NCBI GenBank assembly: GCA_963665195.1
Contig: OY762070.1
Span: 1,488,001 to 1,552,000 of the forward strand
Length of the DNA stretch: 64,000 nt
Origin: VXYL01 sp963665195
Lineage (GTDB): Bacteria > Pseudomonadota > Gammaproteobacteria > Pseudomonadales > Azotimanducaceae
Direction of reading: 5' to 3'
Both the position numbers and the translations under genes were made by a program. Below are positions 8,330-17,145 of this stretch, piece after piece; position 1 is the first letter of the stretch, and the number at the start of each line of letters is the position of its first letter. Below the pieces are notes generated by a model that was given only the letters and a program-made list of their open reading frames with translations, searched no databases and had not been told where the DNA came from.

Positions 8330-9397
8330 CTATTGCCCAACGTCATCGCCGAGAACCCGGCGCACGTCTTCGATGTCGACCGACAGCGCCGCGGCTATCT
8401 GCCCTGCGTCGTGTCTCAGACGGTTCAGGTGGCGGACGGACTGCAAAAGCAGGCGGTCCGCGCGTTCCGCCTCTTGGTCAGCGCGTTCCGCCTCTTGGTC
8501 AGCGCGTTCCGCCTCTTGGTCAGCGCGTTCCGCCTGGTGCTCCGCCCGTCCAGTCGCCTGCTCTGCGCGTTCGGCCTCCTGCTGGGCCCGGCGCGCCTCC
8601 TCCGCCGCCTCCCGCTCCAGCCGCGCCACCTGCTCGGTCAGCAGCAGAGAGTCGCGAAGGAGAAGATCCTCGCCCCGCATTTCGCGCCTCACGTCATCCT
8701 CCGCGATCGCCCGGCGAAGCTGCCGCAAGACTGGCGCGGCCTCCGCCGGGTATTCCGACTCCTCTAGCGACAGCGCGTAGTTGTCGCTCCGGCCCGGCGT
8801 GATCAGGCCTTGGTCGAAAACCGAAAGGAAGCGCTCCAGATCGTCCCGCCGACGGCTCTTGAGGCGCGGAATCTGCACGACGTGCGAGCGGTGGTGGATG
8901 CCCTCGACGAACGGGTGCCCCGCGCTGAGCACCCGGCCCGTGCGCCGCTCCGTCGTCCGCGGGCAGATGTCCAGCACTGCCTCTTCCGACAGCCCAAGGT
9001 CGTAGCCGAGCAGATAGATCGTGACGATCGGCACGGCCTCCACCGCGCCCGAAGGGCCAACGGCCAGATTGTCGCTGCTCGCGAACTGCTCGCCCAGGTA
9101 CCGGCGGAAGCGCTCGATCACCGTCGGCGTCTTCGCCTTCTGGATCTCGATCAGCACCTGCTGCTGATCGCCGCCAGCGGTCCGCACGCGCGCCGCGAAG
9201 TCCATCCGCATGAGCGTCAGCGGCGGCGTACCCGCGCCGCCCTGGCCATCGGGCCGAGACACCGCGACCTCCTGCGGACGGAACTCCACCGACTCGACGG
9301 CGAGCCCCGCGATCCTGCCGATCACGAGCCGCGCCGCGCGGTCGTCCTGCATCAGGTACTTGAACGCCGCGTCGTAGATGGGATTGGCGATCTCCAT
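8330..9397 (-). CDS. Rpn/PD-(D/E)XK nuclease-family transposase-like protein with coiled-coil tail
   Basis: 355 residues from the ATG at 9397 (MEIANPIYDAAFKYLMQDD is the family's usual opening; a TTG four codons earlier is less likely). The nuclease core has D66 (in RMDFAARVRT) and E84-x-Q86 (in VLIEIQKAK), matching the PD-(D/E)XK family of Rpn recombination-promoting nucleases. Residues about 255-330 are a charged coiled coil containing repeated ERADQEA heptads encoded by perfect 21-bp DNA repeats. Rpn proteins cleave DNA and promote RecA-independent recombination; many look domesticated. The gene is convergent with the TonB-receptor pseudogene and sits 37 bp from tsaD. Confidence 0.8.
   Translation of the reverse strand: MEIANPIYDAAFKYLMQDDRAARLVIGRIAGLAVESVEFRPQEVAVSRPDGQGGAGTPPLTLMRMDFAARVRTAGGDQQQVLIEIQKAKTPTVIERFRRYLGEQFASSDNLAVGPSGAVEAVPIVTIYLLGYDLGLSEEAVLDICPRTTERRTGRVLSAGHPFVEGIHHRSHVVQIPRLKSRRRDDLERFLSVFDQGLITPGRSDNYALSLEESEYPAEAAPVLRQLRRAIAEDDVRREMRGEDLLLRDSLLLTEQVARLEREAAEEARRAQQEAERAEQATGRAEHQAERADQEAERADQEAERADQEAERADRLLLQSVRHLNRLRHDAGQIAAALSVDIEDVRRVLGDDVGQ
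8460..8543 (-). repeat. 21-bp tandem repeat within the Rpn-like gene
   Basis: Three identical 21-bp units start at 8460, 8481 and 8502 (plus-strand unit GCGCGTTCCGCCTCTTGGTC plus A). A fourth, diverging copy runs 8523-8543. Each unit encodes one coiled-coil heptad (ERADQEA), so gain or loss of units changes coiled-coil length without shifting the frame. Confidence 0.9.
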
Positions 9398-9434
9398 ACC
9401 GCGATTCAAGCGCGGCGGGGGCGCACCGTCAATG

Positions 9435-10442
9435 TCAATGCGGCGGCGCGAGCTCTTCCATCGGCCAGCGCGCCCGCGTGCGAACGGCTAGCGGCGCACG
9501 TTCGCCCGCCGTCAAGCGCAACGCACCGGCGTAGGCGATCATCGCGCCGTTGTCGGTGCAGAGCGCGGGCGGGGCGTAGATGGTGCGCGGCAGCGAATCC
9601 GCCAGGCGCGCCCGCAGTCGTTTGTTGGCGGCAACACCGCCGGCGACCACGAAGTGCTGCAGGCCGGTGGTCTGTACCGCTCGGCGGCACTTGATCGCCA
9701 GCGTATCCACCACGGCTTCCTCAAAGGCGCGGGCGATGTCGGCCACGTCCCGAGCGCTGAGCGGCGACAGTTCGCGTACGGTGTTCAAGGCGAACGTCTT
9801 GAGGCCCGAGAAGCTCATGTCCAGGCCCGGTCGGTTCGTCATCGGGCGCGGGAAGCGGAACCGGTCGGGGTCGCCCTGCTCGGCGACCTTGGCGATGGCC
9901 GGGCCGCCCGGGAAACCGAGGCCGAGCAGCTTCGCCGTCTTGTCGAAGGCTTCGCCGGCCGCATCGTCCAAGCTCTCGCCGAGCAGCGCGTAGCGGCCGA
10001 GACCATCGACGCGCACGAGCTGCGTGTGGCCGCCGGAGACGAGCAGCGCGGCGAACGGCGGTTCGAGATCCGTGTCGCCGATGAGCGGCGCGAGCAGATG
10101 CGCTTCCATATGGTGGACGCCGATGGCGGGGATGCCGAGCCCGGCGGCAAGGGAGCGCCCGAAAGTAGCGCCTACCATCAGCGCGCCGATCAGACCCGGC
10201 CCGGCCGTGAACGCCACACCGTCGAGGTCCTGCGCCGCCCGTTCGGCCTGCTCGAGAAGCTGCGCGACGAGGGGCACGATCTTCTGGATGTGGTCCCGCG
10301 ACGCGAGCTCGGGCACCACGCCGCCGTACTTGGCGTGCAACTCCACCTGGCTGTAGAGCGACTCCGCGACCAGACCGTCGTCGCTGTCGTACAGGGCGAC
10401 GCCGGTCTCGTCGCAGGAAGTCTCGATGCCGAGCACGAGCAT
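9435..10442 (-). CDS. tsaD: tRNA N6-adenosine threonylcarbamoyltransferase
   Basis: An intact 335-residue TsaD (YgjD/Kae1). With TsaB and TsaE it transfers the threonylcarbamoyl group from TC-AMP to A37 of ANN-decoding tRNAs, an essential step. Visible hallmarks are the opening VLGIETSCDETGVAL, the metal-binding histidines H111 and H115 in HHMEAH, the ATP/phosphate motif LLVSGGHTQL, and the C-terminal VVAGGVAANKRLR and TDNGAMIAYAG. Length is standard. It is divergent from the YwaF-like gene (77 bp between starts). A degraded copy of its 3' end lies 3 kb away. Confidence 0.97.
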   Translation of the reverse strand: MLVLGIETSCDETGVALYDSDDGLVAESLYSQVELHAKYGGVVPELASRDHIQKIVPLVAQLLEQAERAAQDLDGVAFTAGPGLIGALMVGATFGRSLAAGLGIPAIGVHHMEAHLLAPLIGDTDLEPPFAALLVSGGHTQLVRVDGLGRYALLGESLDDAAGEAFDKTAKLLGLGFPGGPAIAKVAEQGDPDRFRFPRPMTNRPGLDMSFSGLKTFALNTVRELSPLSARDVADIARAFEEAVVDTLAIKCRRAVQTTGLQHFVVAGGVAANKRLRARLADSLPRTIYAPPALCTDNGAMIAYAGALRLTAGERAPLAVRTRARWPMEELAPPH

Positions 10443-10519
10443 CGGCGGTCCAAACCAACGAGCGATGGGGGATTATCGCACCTGGACCAAGGCGCGACGC
10501 GCCGTGCAATACTCCGCCC

Positions 10520-11254
10520 ATGCGCCCCGCCGCCGCGAGGGATCCGTTGGCCGAAGCCGCGCCCGCCTTCGAGCTCTTCGGCACCGCCCACATCGCCGCC
10601 GTCGCCGTCGTGCTCGCGACGCCGGTCCTGCTCGGCATCGCTGTGCGCAAGGGCGGCGAGCGAACCACCCGTGTCATCTGCGCCGTGTTCGCCACGACCC
10701 TCTTGTGCAACGAAGCGATCCATTGGGCGTACCGCCTAGCCACCGAAGGCGCGAATGAGTTCGTGCAGCGCCACCTGCCCCTGCATGTGTGCGGGATTGC
10801 GGTGCTCGCCCTGGTGGTGCTGCTTGTGTTCCGCAAACGTACCGCATTCGAGATGGTCTACTTCTGGGGCCTCGCGGGCACCGCCAACGCCTTGCTCACG
10901 CCGCAGATTGAAGTCGGCTTTCCCGACTACCGCTTCTTCCAGTTCTTCATCGCCCACGGCGGCATCGTCGCCGGAGCGCTGTTCGCGGTATTCGGCCTCG
11001 GGATGCGGCCGACGTTCGCCTCGCTCTTGCGCGCCTACGGTCTGCTCGCGGCGCTGTTCGCCGTCCTTCTGGCGGTGAATCCGCTGCTCGGCAGCAACTA
11101 CATGTTCCTGCGCGCGCCGCCGCAGGCGGCATCGCCGTTCTTCTTCGCGCCGTGGCCGTACTACATTCCGGTCCTCGCCGCCGTCGGCTTCGGCTTCTTC
11201 TGCATCCTGCTCGCGCCGTTCGAGATCGCCAAGCGGGTGCGGAGGGCAGGCTAG
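10520..11254 (+). CDS. TIGR02206/YwaF-family integral membrane protein
   Basis: 244 residues with about seven hydrophobic segments. The pattern fits the TIGR02206 (YwaF) family: FELFGTAHIAAV at the start, LPLHVCGIAVLAL in the middle, TPQIEVGFPDYRFFQFFIAH and NPLLGSNYMFLRAPP later. The biochemical function of the family is unknown. The stop overlaps the convergent carotenoid oxygenase stop by four bases. Confidence 0.85.
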   Translation: MRPAAARDPLAEAAPAFELFGTAHIAAVAVVLATPVLLGIAVRKGGERTTRVICAVFATTLLCNEAIHWAYRLATEGANEFVQRHLPLHVCGIAVLALVVLLVFRKRTAFEMVYFWGLAGTANALLTPQIEVGFPDYRFFQFFIAHGGIVAGALFAVFGLGMRPTFASLLRAYGLLAALFAVLLAVNPLLGSNYMFLRAPPQAASPFFFAPWPYYIPVLAAVGFGFFCILLAPFEIAKRVRRAG

Positions 11255-12651
11255 CCGTTGTACCTCCAGTTGCCGTGGAAGCCGAACGGCACGCGGTGCG
11301 GCAGTTCGGCGCAGGCGATGGGCCCCGCGGCAACATCCGTCGCATCCAGGAAGACGAGATCGCTGCGGTTCTCCGCGGCGCGGTAGACCATGCAAAGCAG
11401 GTAGCCGTCGCCTTCCTCGGCATTCCCCCGGCGCGGCACGAACACTGGCTCGGCAGCGGCGTCGCCGGCCGGCAGGGCACAATGCGTGGATGCGCCGGTG
11501 GCGAAGTCGTGATGCACGATGGCGTTGAACAACAGGGCCTCCGTGCCGTCGGCGAAGCCAGCGTAGTAGCCATGGCGGTACGGGCCGCAGGCGAATCGCT
11601 CGTCGAGACGCGGAAACTCGCCGCTGAGTTCAGCAAGCCGACGGCGGGCGATGCCATTCGAGTTCGCAGCCAAGTCGATGGTCCATTCCGTCAGGTAGGA
11701 GCGCGCGTAGGTCGTCTCGGTGCCGTCCACGTTGGGGAACAGCGGCACTTCCGCGAACTCCATCACATGGGCGACGATGCGGTTGCGCTCAGTGAAGGCG
11801 TTCATCGGGTGGTAGACAAAGCAGGCATCCGTCTCGAACCAGCGCATGTCGGCAGCCGAACCGTCGCGCCGCATGACACCGACATGGGTGCCCTTGTCCG
11901 GCTCCCAAGCGATCGGCGGGCCACCTTCCATGGCACGCTCCATGTCCCCGGTGACGGGGAAAATAGGGAAGATGGCGTGCTCTTCGGTGACGATGAAGTC
12001 GTGGACCATGCTCGGGAACGGCGCTTCGAAGTGCTCCGAGCGGGTCAGCCGGCCGGTCGAGTCGACGCTGTAGTAGCGCATTCCCGGCGTCATCATGCCG
12101 TCCGCCATGTAGCCGAAGCCGAGCATCTCGCCGGTCTTGGGATCCATCTTGGGATGCGCCGTCATCGGTCCGTCCAGCCGGTCCTCGTAGTTCCAGCCAC
12201 CGCACGATTCCAGCGTCTCCGGGTCCAACTCGAACGGCGCATGGCCTTCTTCGAGCGCCAGGAGCTTGCCGCCGTGCCAGACGATGTTGGTATTCGCCAA
12301 GCCGTCCTGCGCGGGTCCGCCGGTGATCGGGTCGTTGTCCATCGGATTGAACGGGTTGAAGAGACTGCGACCTTGCTCGCGTTCCAGCTTCCACTTGTCC
12401 GTGCGCACCCAGCGGTTGCGGTAGCGCACCCGGCCGCCTTGGATGTGGAACGCATGCACCATGCCGTCGCCGGCGAACCAGTGGTGCTCGCCGCGCGGGG
12501 GGAACTGCGGGTCGGGACCATTGCGGTAGTAGCTGATGTCGAGGTCCGCAGGAATCTCGCCGCGCACGATCACATCGTCCAAGTCGCATTCCATGCGCAG
12601 CGGCGCGTAGTTGCCCTTGAGTTGCGGGTGCTCCGGGTAGGGGGTCGTCAT
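11251..12651 (-). CDS. Carotenoid cleavage oxygenase family protein (RPE65/lignostilbene dioxygenase type)
   Basis: 466 residues of the seven-bladed propeller family that uses Fe(II) and O2 to cleave a conjugated C=C bond in carotenoids, apocarotenoids or stilbenes. All four iron-binding histidines are visible: H166 (MTAHPKMD), H217 (SMVHDFIVTE), H281 (FVYHPMNAF) and H459 (PFGFHGNW). The N-terminal ISYYRNGPDPQF and GDGMVHAFHI are family signatures. There is no signal peptide, so it is probably cytoplasmic. It lies 55 bp downstream of a sodium:solute symporter, itself 31 bp after a TonB receptor, so a hydrophobic substrate imported by those two is a reasonable inference. Confidence 0.93.
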   Translation of the reverse strand: MTTPYPEHPQLKGNYAPLRMECDLDDVIVRGEIPADLDISYYRNGPDPQFPPRGEHHWFAGDGMVHAFHIQGGRVRYRNRWVRTDKWKLEREQGRSLFNPFNPMDNDPITGGPAQDGLANTNIVWHGGKLLALEEGHAPFELDPETLESCGGWNYEDRLDGPMTAHPKMDPKTGEMLGFGYMADGMMTPGMRYYSVDSTGRLTRSEHFEAPFPSMVHDFIVTEEHAIFPIFPVTGDMERAMEGGPPIAWEPDKGTHVGVMRRDGSAADMRWFETDACFVYHPMNAFTERNRIVAHVMEFAEVPLFPNVDGTETTYARSYLTEWTIDLAANSNGIARRRLAELSGEFPRLDERFACGPYRHGYYAGFADGTEALLFNAIVHHDFATGASTHCALPAGDAAAEPVFVPRRGNAEEGDGYLLCMVYRAAENRSDLVFLDATDVAAGPIACAELPHRVPFGFHGNWRYNG

Positions 12652-12706
12652 GGTTCGTGTCCGGTGGCGGCGTTGCCCGAACCCTATCCCAATGACGCAC
12701 CGGCTT

Positions 12707-14482
12707 TCAATGCTCGGCCTCGCTCTGCGCCAGCACCGCCGGCAGGTAGCGATGCACCAGCACGGCGGACACCAGGGCCACCGCCGCCATCAGCAGGAAT
12801 CTCGGCCAGTCGCCGAACAGCAGATACCCGGTGCCGAGCAAAAGCGACGTGAGCAGCGCGATGCTTGCTAGGCAGCAGACGCCGCTCGCCTTCCAAGAGA
12901 ACGACGCGCGCGGCAGGTCCGCCAGTCGCCGCACGCGCTCCCAGCCGAAACCCGCGACCCGCATGCGGCGGTAGAACGCCACCGTCTGCTCGGTCGGGCC
13001 GGCCCGCGATACGAGCACCGTAACGATGATCGACACGCTCGCGCCGGCCACCGTGTTCACCAGCAAACGCACGGCGAACCAATCCTCTCCCGGCTGATCC
13101 GGGACGAGGAACAGCAGCGCGTTGCCCACGATCAGCGACGTGATCATCGCGGAAATCTCGGACCAGACGTTGATCCGCCACCAGTACCAGCGCACGATCA
13201 ATGGGAACGCGACGCCGCCGACCATCACGGCGATGTACTTCACGGCATCGAGCACCCCGGACAGGACCGTCGCCAGCAGCACGGCCACCAGCGCCAGCAG
13301 CAGCATGCACAGCCTTGCCGCCAGCACATAGTGGCGAGAGTCTTTGCCAGGCGCGACGTACGGGCGGTAGATGTCGTTGATAAGGTAGGACGAGCCCCAG
13401 TTCATGTGCGTATCGAGCGTGCTCATGAACGCGGCCAGGATGGAAGCGACCATGATGCCTTTGAGGCCAGGCGGCATGAAGTCGTCGATCATGGTCGGGT
13501 AGGAGAGTTCGGCATCCACGAGGACGGGGATGTAGACCAGCGATGCCACGCCGACGACGATCCACGGCCAGCTGCGCACCACGAAATGGCAGAATGCGAA
13601 CCAGTAGAAGGACAGGATCGCGTCCTTCTCGGAGCGCGTCGCCAGCATCCGCTGCACCAGATAGCCGGACCCCGGCGCGTGGATCCACCAGCCGACCGTC
13701 AGCAGGATGGCGAAGGACGCAGTCTTGAGGTCGAAGCCGAACTCCGGAAAGAAATTGAGCGTCTGCGCATCGCTGCCGACGACGCGCTGCACGCTGGCGG
13801 CGATTCCGCCCTGATCGGCCAGGTCCACGTAGACGATCACGCCCAAGGCGATGGAACCGACCATAGCCAGAGCGAACTGGATGAGGTCCGTGTAGACGAC
13901 GCCATACAGGCCGGAGAGCACCGTATAGCCCACGGCAACGAGGCCCAAGCCCGCCAATACCACGGCCACCGCGGGCACCGGACCCAACAGCGGCAAGTCG
14001 AACATGACGTCCGGCGATAGGCCGAGGATCACCGCCAGCAGCTTCGACATCGCCAGCGTCACGGTGGCCATGACGACGCAGTTGACGAACAGCCCGTCGT
14101 AGCTGGCTTTGAAGATGCGCAGTCCTACCATGGTGGGCGTCGGGTCGTAGCGGTGCTGCAAGAATTCGATTTCCGTCAGCAACTTGGCGCGCCGCCAAAG
14201 GGGGGCGAAGAAGAACGTGGCCACCATCAGGCCGATGATCCAGGACCACCACAGCCAGTTGGCGTAGATGCCTTCCTCGCGAACCATCGCGGAGATGAAG
14301 ATGGGCGTGTCCGAGGCGAAACTCGTCGCGACCATCGAGGTGCCGGCGATCCACCACGGCAGCGACCGGCCGGCGACGAAGAACTCGGCGACGCCCTGCC
14401 CCGCTTTCTTGGCGAAGGCGAGGCCGATCAGGAACGCCGCGAGGACGTATCCGCCGATGATCGCCCAGTCGAGAACCGTCAT
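12707..14482 (-). CDS. Sodium:solute symporter (SSS family)
   Basis: 591 residues, about 13-14 membrane helices. It opens DWAIIGGYVLAAFLIGLAF, followed by FFVAGRSLPWWIAGTSMVA and FASDTPIFISAMV, typical of the SSS (SLC5-like) fold; the TLDTHMNWGSSYLINDIY region is also characteristic. These carriers couple Na+ to uptake of sugars, carboxylates, amino acids or other small molecules across the inner membrane. A strong ribosome binding site (GAGGGAGG) precedes the ATG at 14482. It lies between a TonB receptor and a carotenoid oxygenase on the same strand, suggesting a shared transport route. The substrate cannot be told from sequence. Confidence 0.92.
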   Translation of the reverse strand: MTVLDWAIIGGYVLAAFLIGLAFAKKAGQGVAEFFVAGRSLPWWIAGTSMVATSFASDTPIFISAMVREEGIYANWLWWSWIIGLMVATFFFAPLWRRAKLLTEIEFLQHRYDPTPTMVGLRIFKASYDGLFVNCVVMATVTLAMSKLLAVILGLSPDVMFDLPLLGPVPAVAVVLAGLGLVAVGYTVLSGLYGVVYTDLIQFALAMVGSIALGVIVYVDLADQGGIAASVQRVVGSDAQTLNFFPEFGFDLKTASFAILLTVGWWIHAPGSGYLVQRMLATRSEKDAILSFYWFAFCHFVVRSWPWIVVGVASLVYIPVLVDAELSYPTMIDDFMPPGLKGIMVASILAAFMSTLDTHMNWGSSYLINDIYRPYVAPGKDSRHYVLAARLCMLLLALVAVLLATVLSGVLDAVKYIAVMVGGVAFPLIVRWYWWRINVWSEISAMITSLIVGNALLFLVPDQPGEDWFAVRLLVNTVAGASVSIIVTVLVSRAGPTEQTVAFYRRMRVAGFGWERVRRLADLPRASFSWKASGVCCLASIALLTSLLLGTGYLLFGDWPRFLLMAAVALVSAVLVHRYLPAVLAQSEAEH

Positions 14483-14513
14483 TGCCGAGCCTCCCTCAAG
14501 CTCGCAGGATGCA

Positions 14514-17087
14514 CTACCGCTTGTAGCTCACCCCGAGCATGATGCGCATCGCCGTCTGGTACTCGTAGAGCGGGAAGCCCGCGCTGAAGCCGCTGTTCGG
14601 CGTCAACCCGGCGTTGTTCCCCAACTGCGTGGCGTTCTGCTGCAACAGATTCGTGGCATCGAGATTGAGCGACAGGCTGTCGGTTACGTGCCAGGACGCG
14701 CTCATGTCGATGGTGCCGAAGTCGTCGTGGCGGCGGTTGCCGTAGGCGCCGACCTCCCGCAGCATGTAGTCGCTGCGGTAGTTGTAGGAACCGCGGATCT
14801 GATAGCTGTAGCCCTCGAAGTAGACGGTGACGTTCGCGGAACCTTCGGAGGCATCGCTGAGCGCCGGCTGGCCGTCCGGAAAGACGCCCGGATCCTCGGT
14901 CGCCGAGTCCGTGTACGTATAGTTGAACACCGCGCCGAAACCGCTGTAGTGCTCCCACTGGTACTGGAACTCGACACCGCGGATCGTGCCGGAATCGCCG
15001 TTGATGAGTTCCTGGACGGTCCAGCCCGCCGCTGCCTCGTCGGGCCGCAACGTGAACGGAATGTCGGAGGAAGACGCCCGGTACTCCCTGCGGCCGACGA
15101 AGTTCTCCACGTTCTTCATGAAGAAGGTCGCCGAGACGAACGAGCCCTGACCGAAGTAGTACTCCGCGGACGCATCGAACTGCGTCGCCAGGTACGGTTG
15201 CAGGCCGACATTGCCGACGATCCAGAACTGGTTGTCCGAGAGATCGTCGTTCGCCCCCGTCACGACCGGATTGACGTACATGTCCACGTACTGCGGGCGC
15301 GTCATGACGCGGGCCGCGGCGGCGCGCAGCACGATGTCCTCGCCGGCGTCGATCGCGAGGTTGACGCTCGGCAGCAGTTCGGAGTAGGCGGCATCGGCGG
15401 TCCTGAATCGCCCGTCCACGTAGTAGGTGGAGGTGGCATCGGTCTTGACGTAGCGCAGGCCCGCGTTGCCGCGCCAGCGATCGCCCTCGAAGCTCGCCAT
15501 GGCGTAGGCGGCGAAGTTGGTCTCGTCGATCTGGCTGTGGGAGGCGAGGTCCTCCGTCTCCCCGGTGATGCTGGCCTTGGCCCAGCTCTTCACTCTGCCG
15601 ACGTCCAGAGCGAGGATCTGGCGCCCGTCCAAGCCAACCTCGATGAGGCCGGCCGTGTAGCCCGCAGTAGGGAAGGTCGGGTCGAAGCCGGGCGATTGCG
15701 AGAGCATCACAAACCGGCTGACCGCCCGGTGGTCCGCGAAGCGCACGCCGGTCTTGAAGGAGCTGAGCGGCGCCTGGTAGAGGTCGAAGTCGATGTCCGC
15801 CTGCACGTAGGACTCTTCATCCGTCTTCGGCGTCCTGTTGAACAGCGGCCCGGTGCCCATGGCGAGGGTGCCGGGATCGTAGGTCTCGAAGTCGATTTCG
15901 GACAGTCGCCAGGTCTGCGCACCGCCGGAGAAGTCGTAGCTGCTCGCGGAAATCGGCGGCACCAAGCCATCGTTCACCACCATCTCGAAGTCCGTGCCGC
16001 CGGAGGAATCCGTCCTGCCGATCTGGAACTCGGCGAAGAAGCGGTCCGCGGAGTACTCCGCCTTGAGATCGTAGACCGAGGCCACCATCGTCGCCTCCCG
16101 GGGCCTCGCCTGATAGAAAGCGACGCCGAGGGCGCCGGCAACGGGCGTGCCGTTGCGCATCTGGGTGTCGGCATCGCCCTTGGTGAGCCACAGGGCGTAG
16201 TTGGTGTTGTCGGCCGCCATCTGCATGTCGAGCCAAGTGGCCGTCACGGTCAGCTTGTCGGTGACGTCGAGCTGGCCGATGGCGTTCAGGGCGGAACGCT
16301 GGCGATCCTGCTCGAAGCCGACCGGCCCAGCGCCCCAGGCCCAGAACGCCTCGTTGCCCATGCGCTGCAGTTGGCGACCTTGGTAGACGCCCGACACCAG
16401 CACGCCGAAGTTGCCTTCGAGGTTCTGCCAGCTCGCAAGGCCGGAAATCTGCGGGTCGATCTGGCCGGAGTCGCTGGTATGCGCCGCCTGGACAGCTCCG
16501 AAGATCTTCGCATCGCTCAAGTCCAGGGGCTTGCGCGTATTGATGACCACCGTACCGCCGATGCCGCCCTCGACCAGATCCGCCTGCGAGCTCTTGAATA
16601 CCTGGATGTTGCCGACGAGTTCCGACGGCATCAGCGAGTAGTTGAAGCTGCGCCGCGCCGGCTCGAAGGCGAACCAGCCGGTGGAGGCGACGTTCTGGCC
16701 GTTCAGCGTCGTCAGCGTCATGTTCTGGCTGGCACCCCGGATGGCCACGCCCTGGCCCTCGCCGAACTGGCGCTGGATCGTCACGCCGGTGATGCGCTGC
16801 AAGGACTCGGCGATGTTCTTGTCCGGGAACTTGCCGATGTCTTCCGCGGAGATCGCATCGACCACGCCGTCGCTGTCGCGCTTGACGTCGATGCCCTGGC
16901 GCAGGGCGCCGCGGATGCCGACGGCGTAGACCTCCTCGATCTCGCCCGGCGCGGTTTGCATGGCCTGCTCCACCGCTTCCCGCGCCGCTTGCTCCTCCGC
17001 CGTTTCCTGCGCCTGCGCCACGGCGACCAAGCCTGCAACAGCGGCCACGGTCGCCGCTAGTCCCGAGCTGATGCGACTGACTTTCAT
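14514..17087 (-). CDS. TonB-dependent receptor (TIGR01782-like)
   Basis: 857 residues from the ATG at 17087, preceded by GGAGGA at the right distance; the earlier in-frame codons lack a site. A signal peptide ends about AVAQAQE. The plug has DVKRDSDGVVDAISAEDIGK, FPDKNIAESLQRITGVTIQR and GVAIRGASQNMTLTTLNGQN, typical of the large carbohydrate/oligomer-type receptors (TIGR01782) of Caulobacter and marine gammaproteobacteria. The barrel ends MLGVSYKR. It imports a substrate too large or scarce for porins using proton-motive force via TonB. It probably forms a transcription unit with the symporter and the carotenoid oxygenase. Confidence 0.93.
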   Translation of the reverse strand: MKVSRISSGLAATVAAVAGLVAVAQAQETAEEQAAREAVEQAMQTAPGEIEEVYAVGIRGALRQGIDVKRDSDGVVDAISAEDIGKFPDKNIAESLQRITGVTIQRQFGEGQGVAIRGASQNMTLTTLNGQNVASTGWFAFEPARRSFNYSLMPSELVGNIQVFKSSQADLVEGGIGGTVVINTRKPLDLSDAKIFGAVQAAHTSDSGQIDPQISGLASWQNLEGNFGVLVSGVYQGRQLQRMGNEAFWAWGAGPVGFEQDRQRSALNAIGQLDVTDKLTVTATWLDMQMAADNTNYALWLTKGDADTQMRNGTPVAGALGVAFYQARPREATMVASVYDLKAEYSADRFFAEFQIGRTDSSGGTDFEMVVNDGLVPPISASSYDFSGGAQTWRLSEIDFETYDPGTLAMGTGPLFNRTPKTDEESYVQADIDFDLYQAPLSSFKTGVRFADHRAVSRFVMLSQSPGFDPTFPTAGYTAGLIEVGLDGRQILALDVGRVKSWAKASITGETEDLASHSQIDETNFAAYAMASFEGDRWRGNAGLRYVKTDATSTYYVDGRFRTADAAYSELLPSVNLAIDAGEDIVLRAAAARVMTRPQYVDMYVNPVVTGANDDLSDNQFWIVGNVGLQPYLATQFDASAEYYFGQGSFVSATFFMKNVENFVGRREYRASSSDIPFTLRPDEAAAGWTVQELINGDSGTIRGVEFQYQWEHYSGFGAVFNYTYTDSATEDPGVFPDGQPALSDASEGSANVTVYFEGYSYQIRGSYNYRSDYMLREVGAYGNRRHDDFGTIDMSASWHVTDSLSLNLDATNLLQQNATQLGNNAGLTPNSGFSAGFPLYEYQTAMRIMLGVSYKR

Positions 17088-17145
17088 GGATCGTCCTCCG
17101 GTGCTGGCCACTTCTTCGCGGGAACAAACAGCCTAGTCCAAATGT

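Noticed and set aside
8460..8543. Short direct repeats as a CRISPR-like array
   Set aside because: The units are contiguous without spacers and code for coiled-coil heptads.
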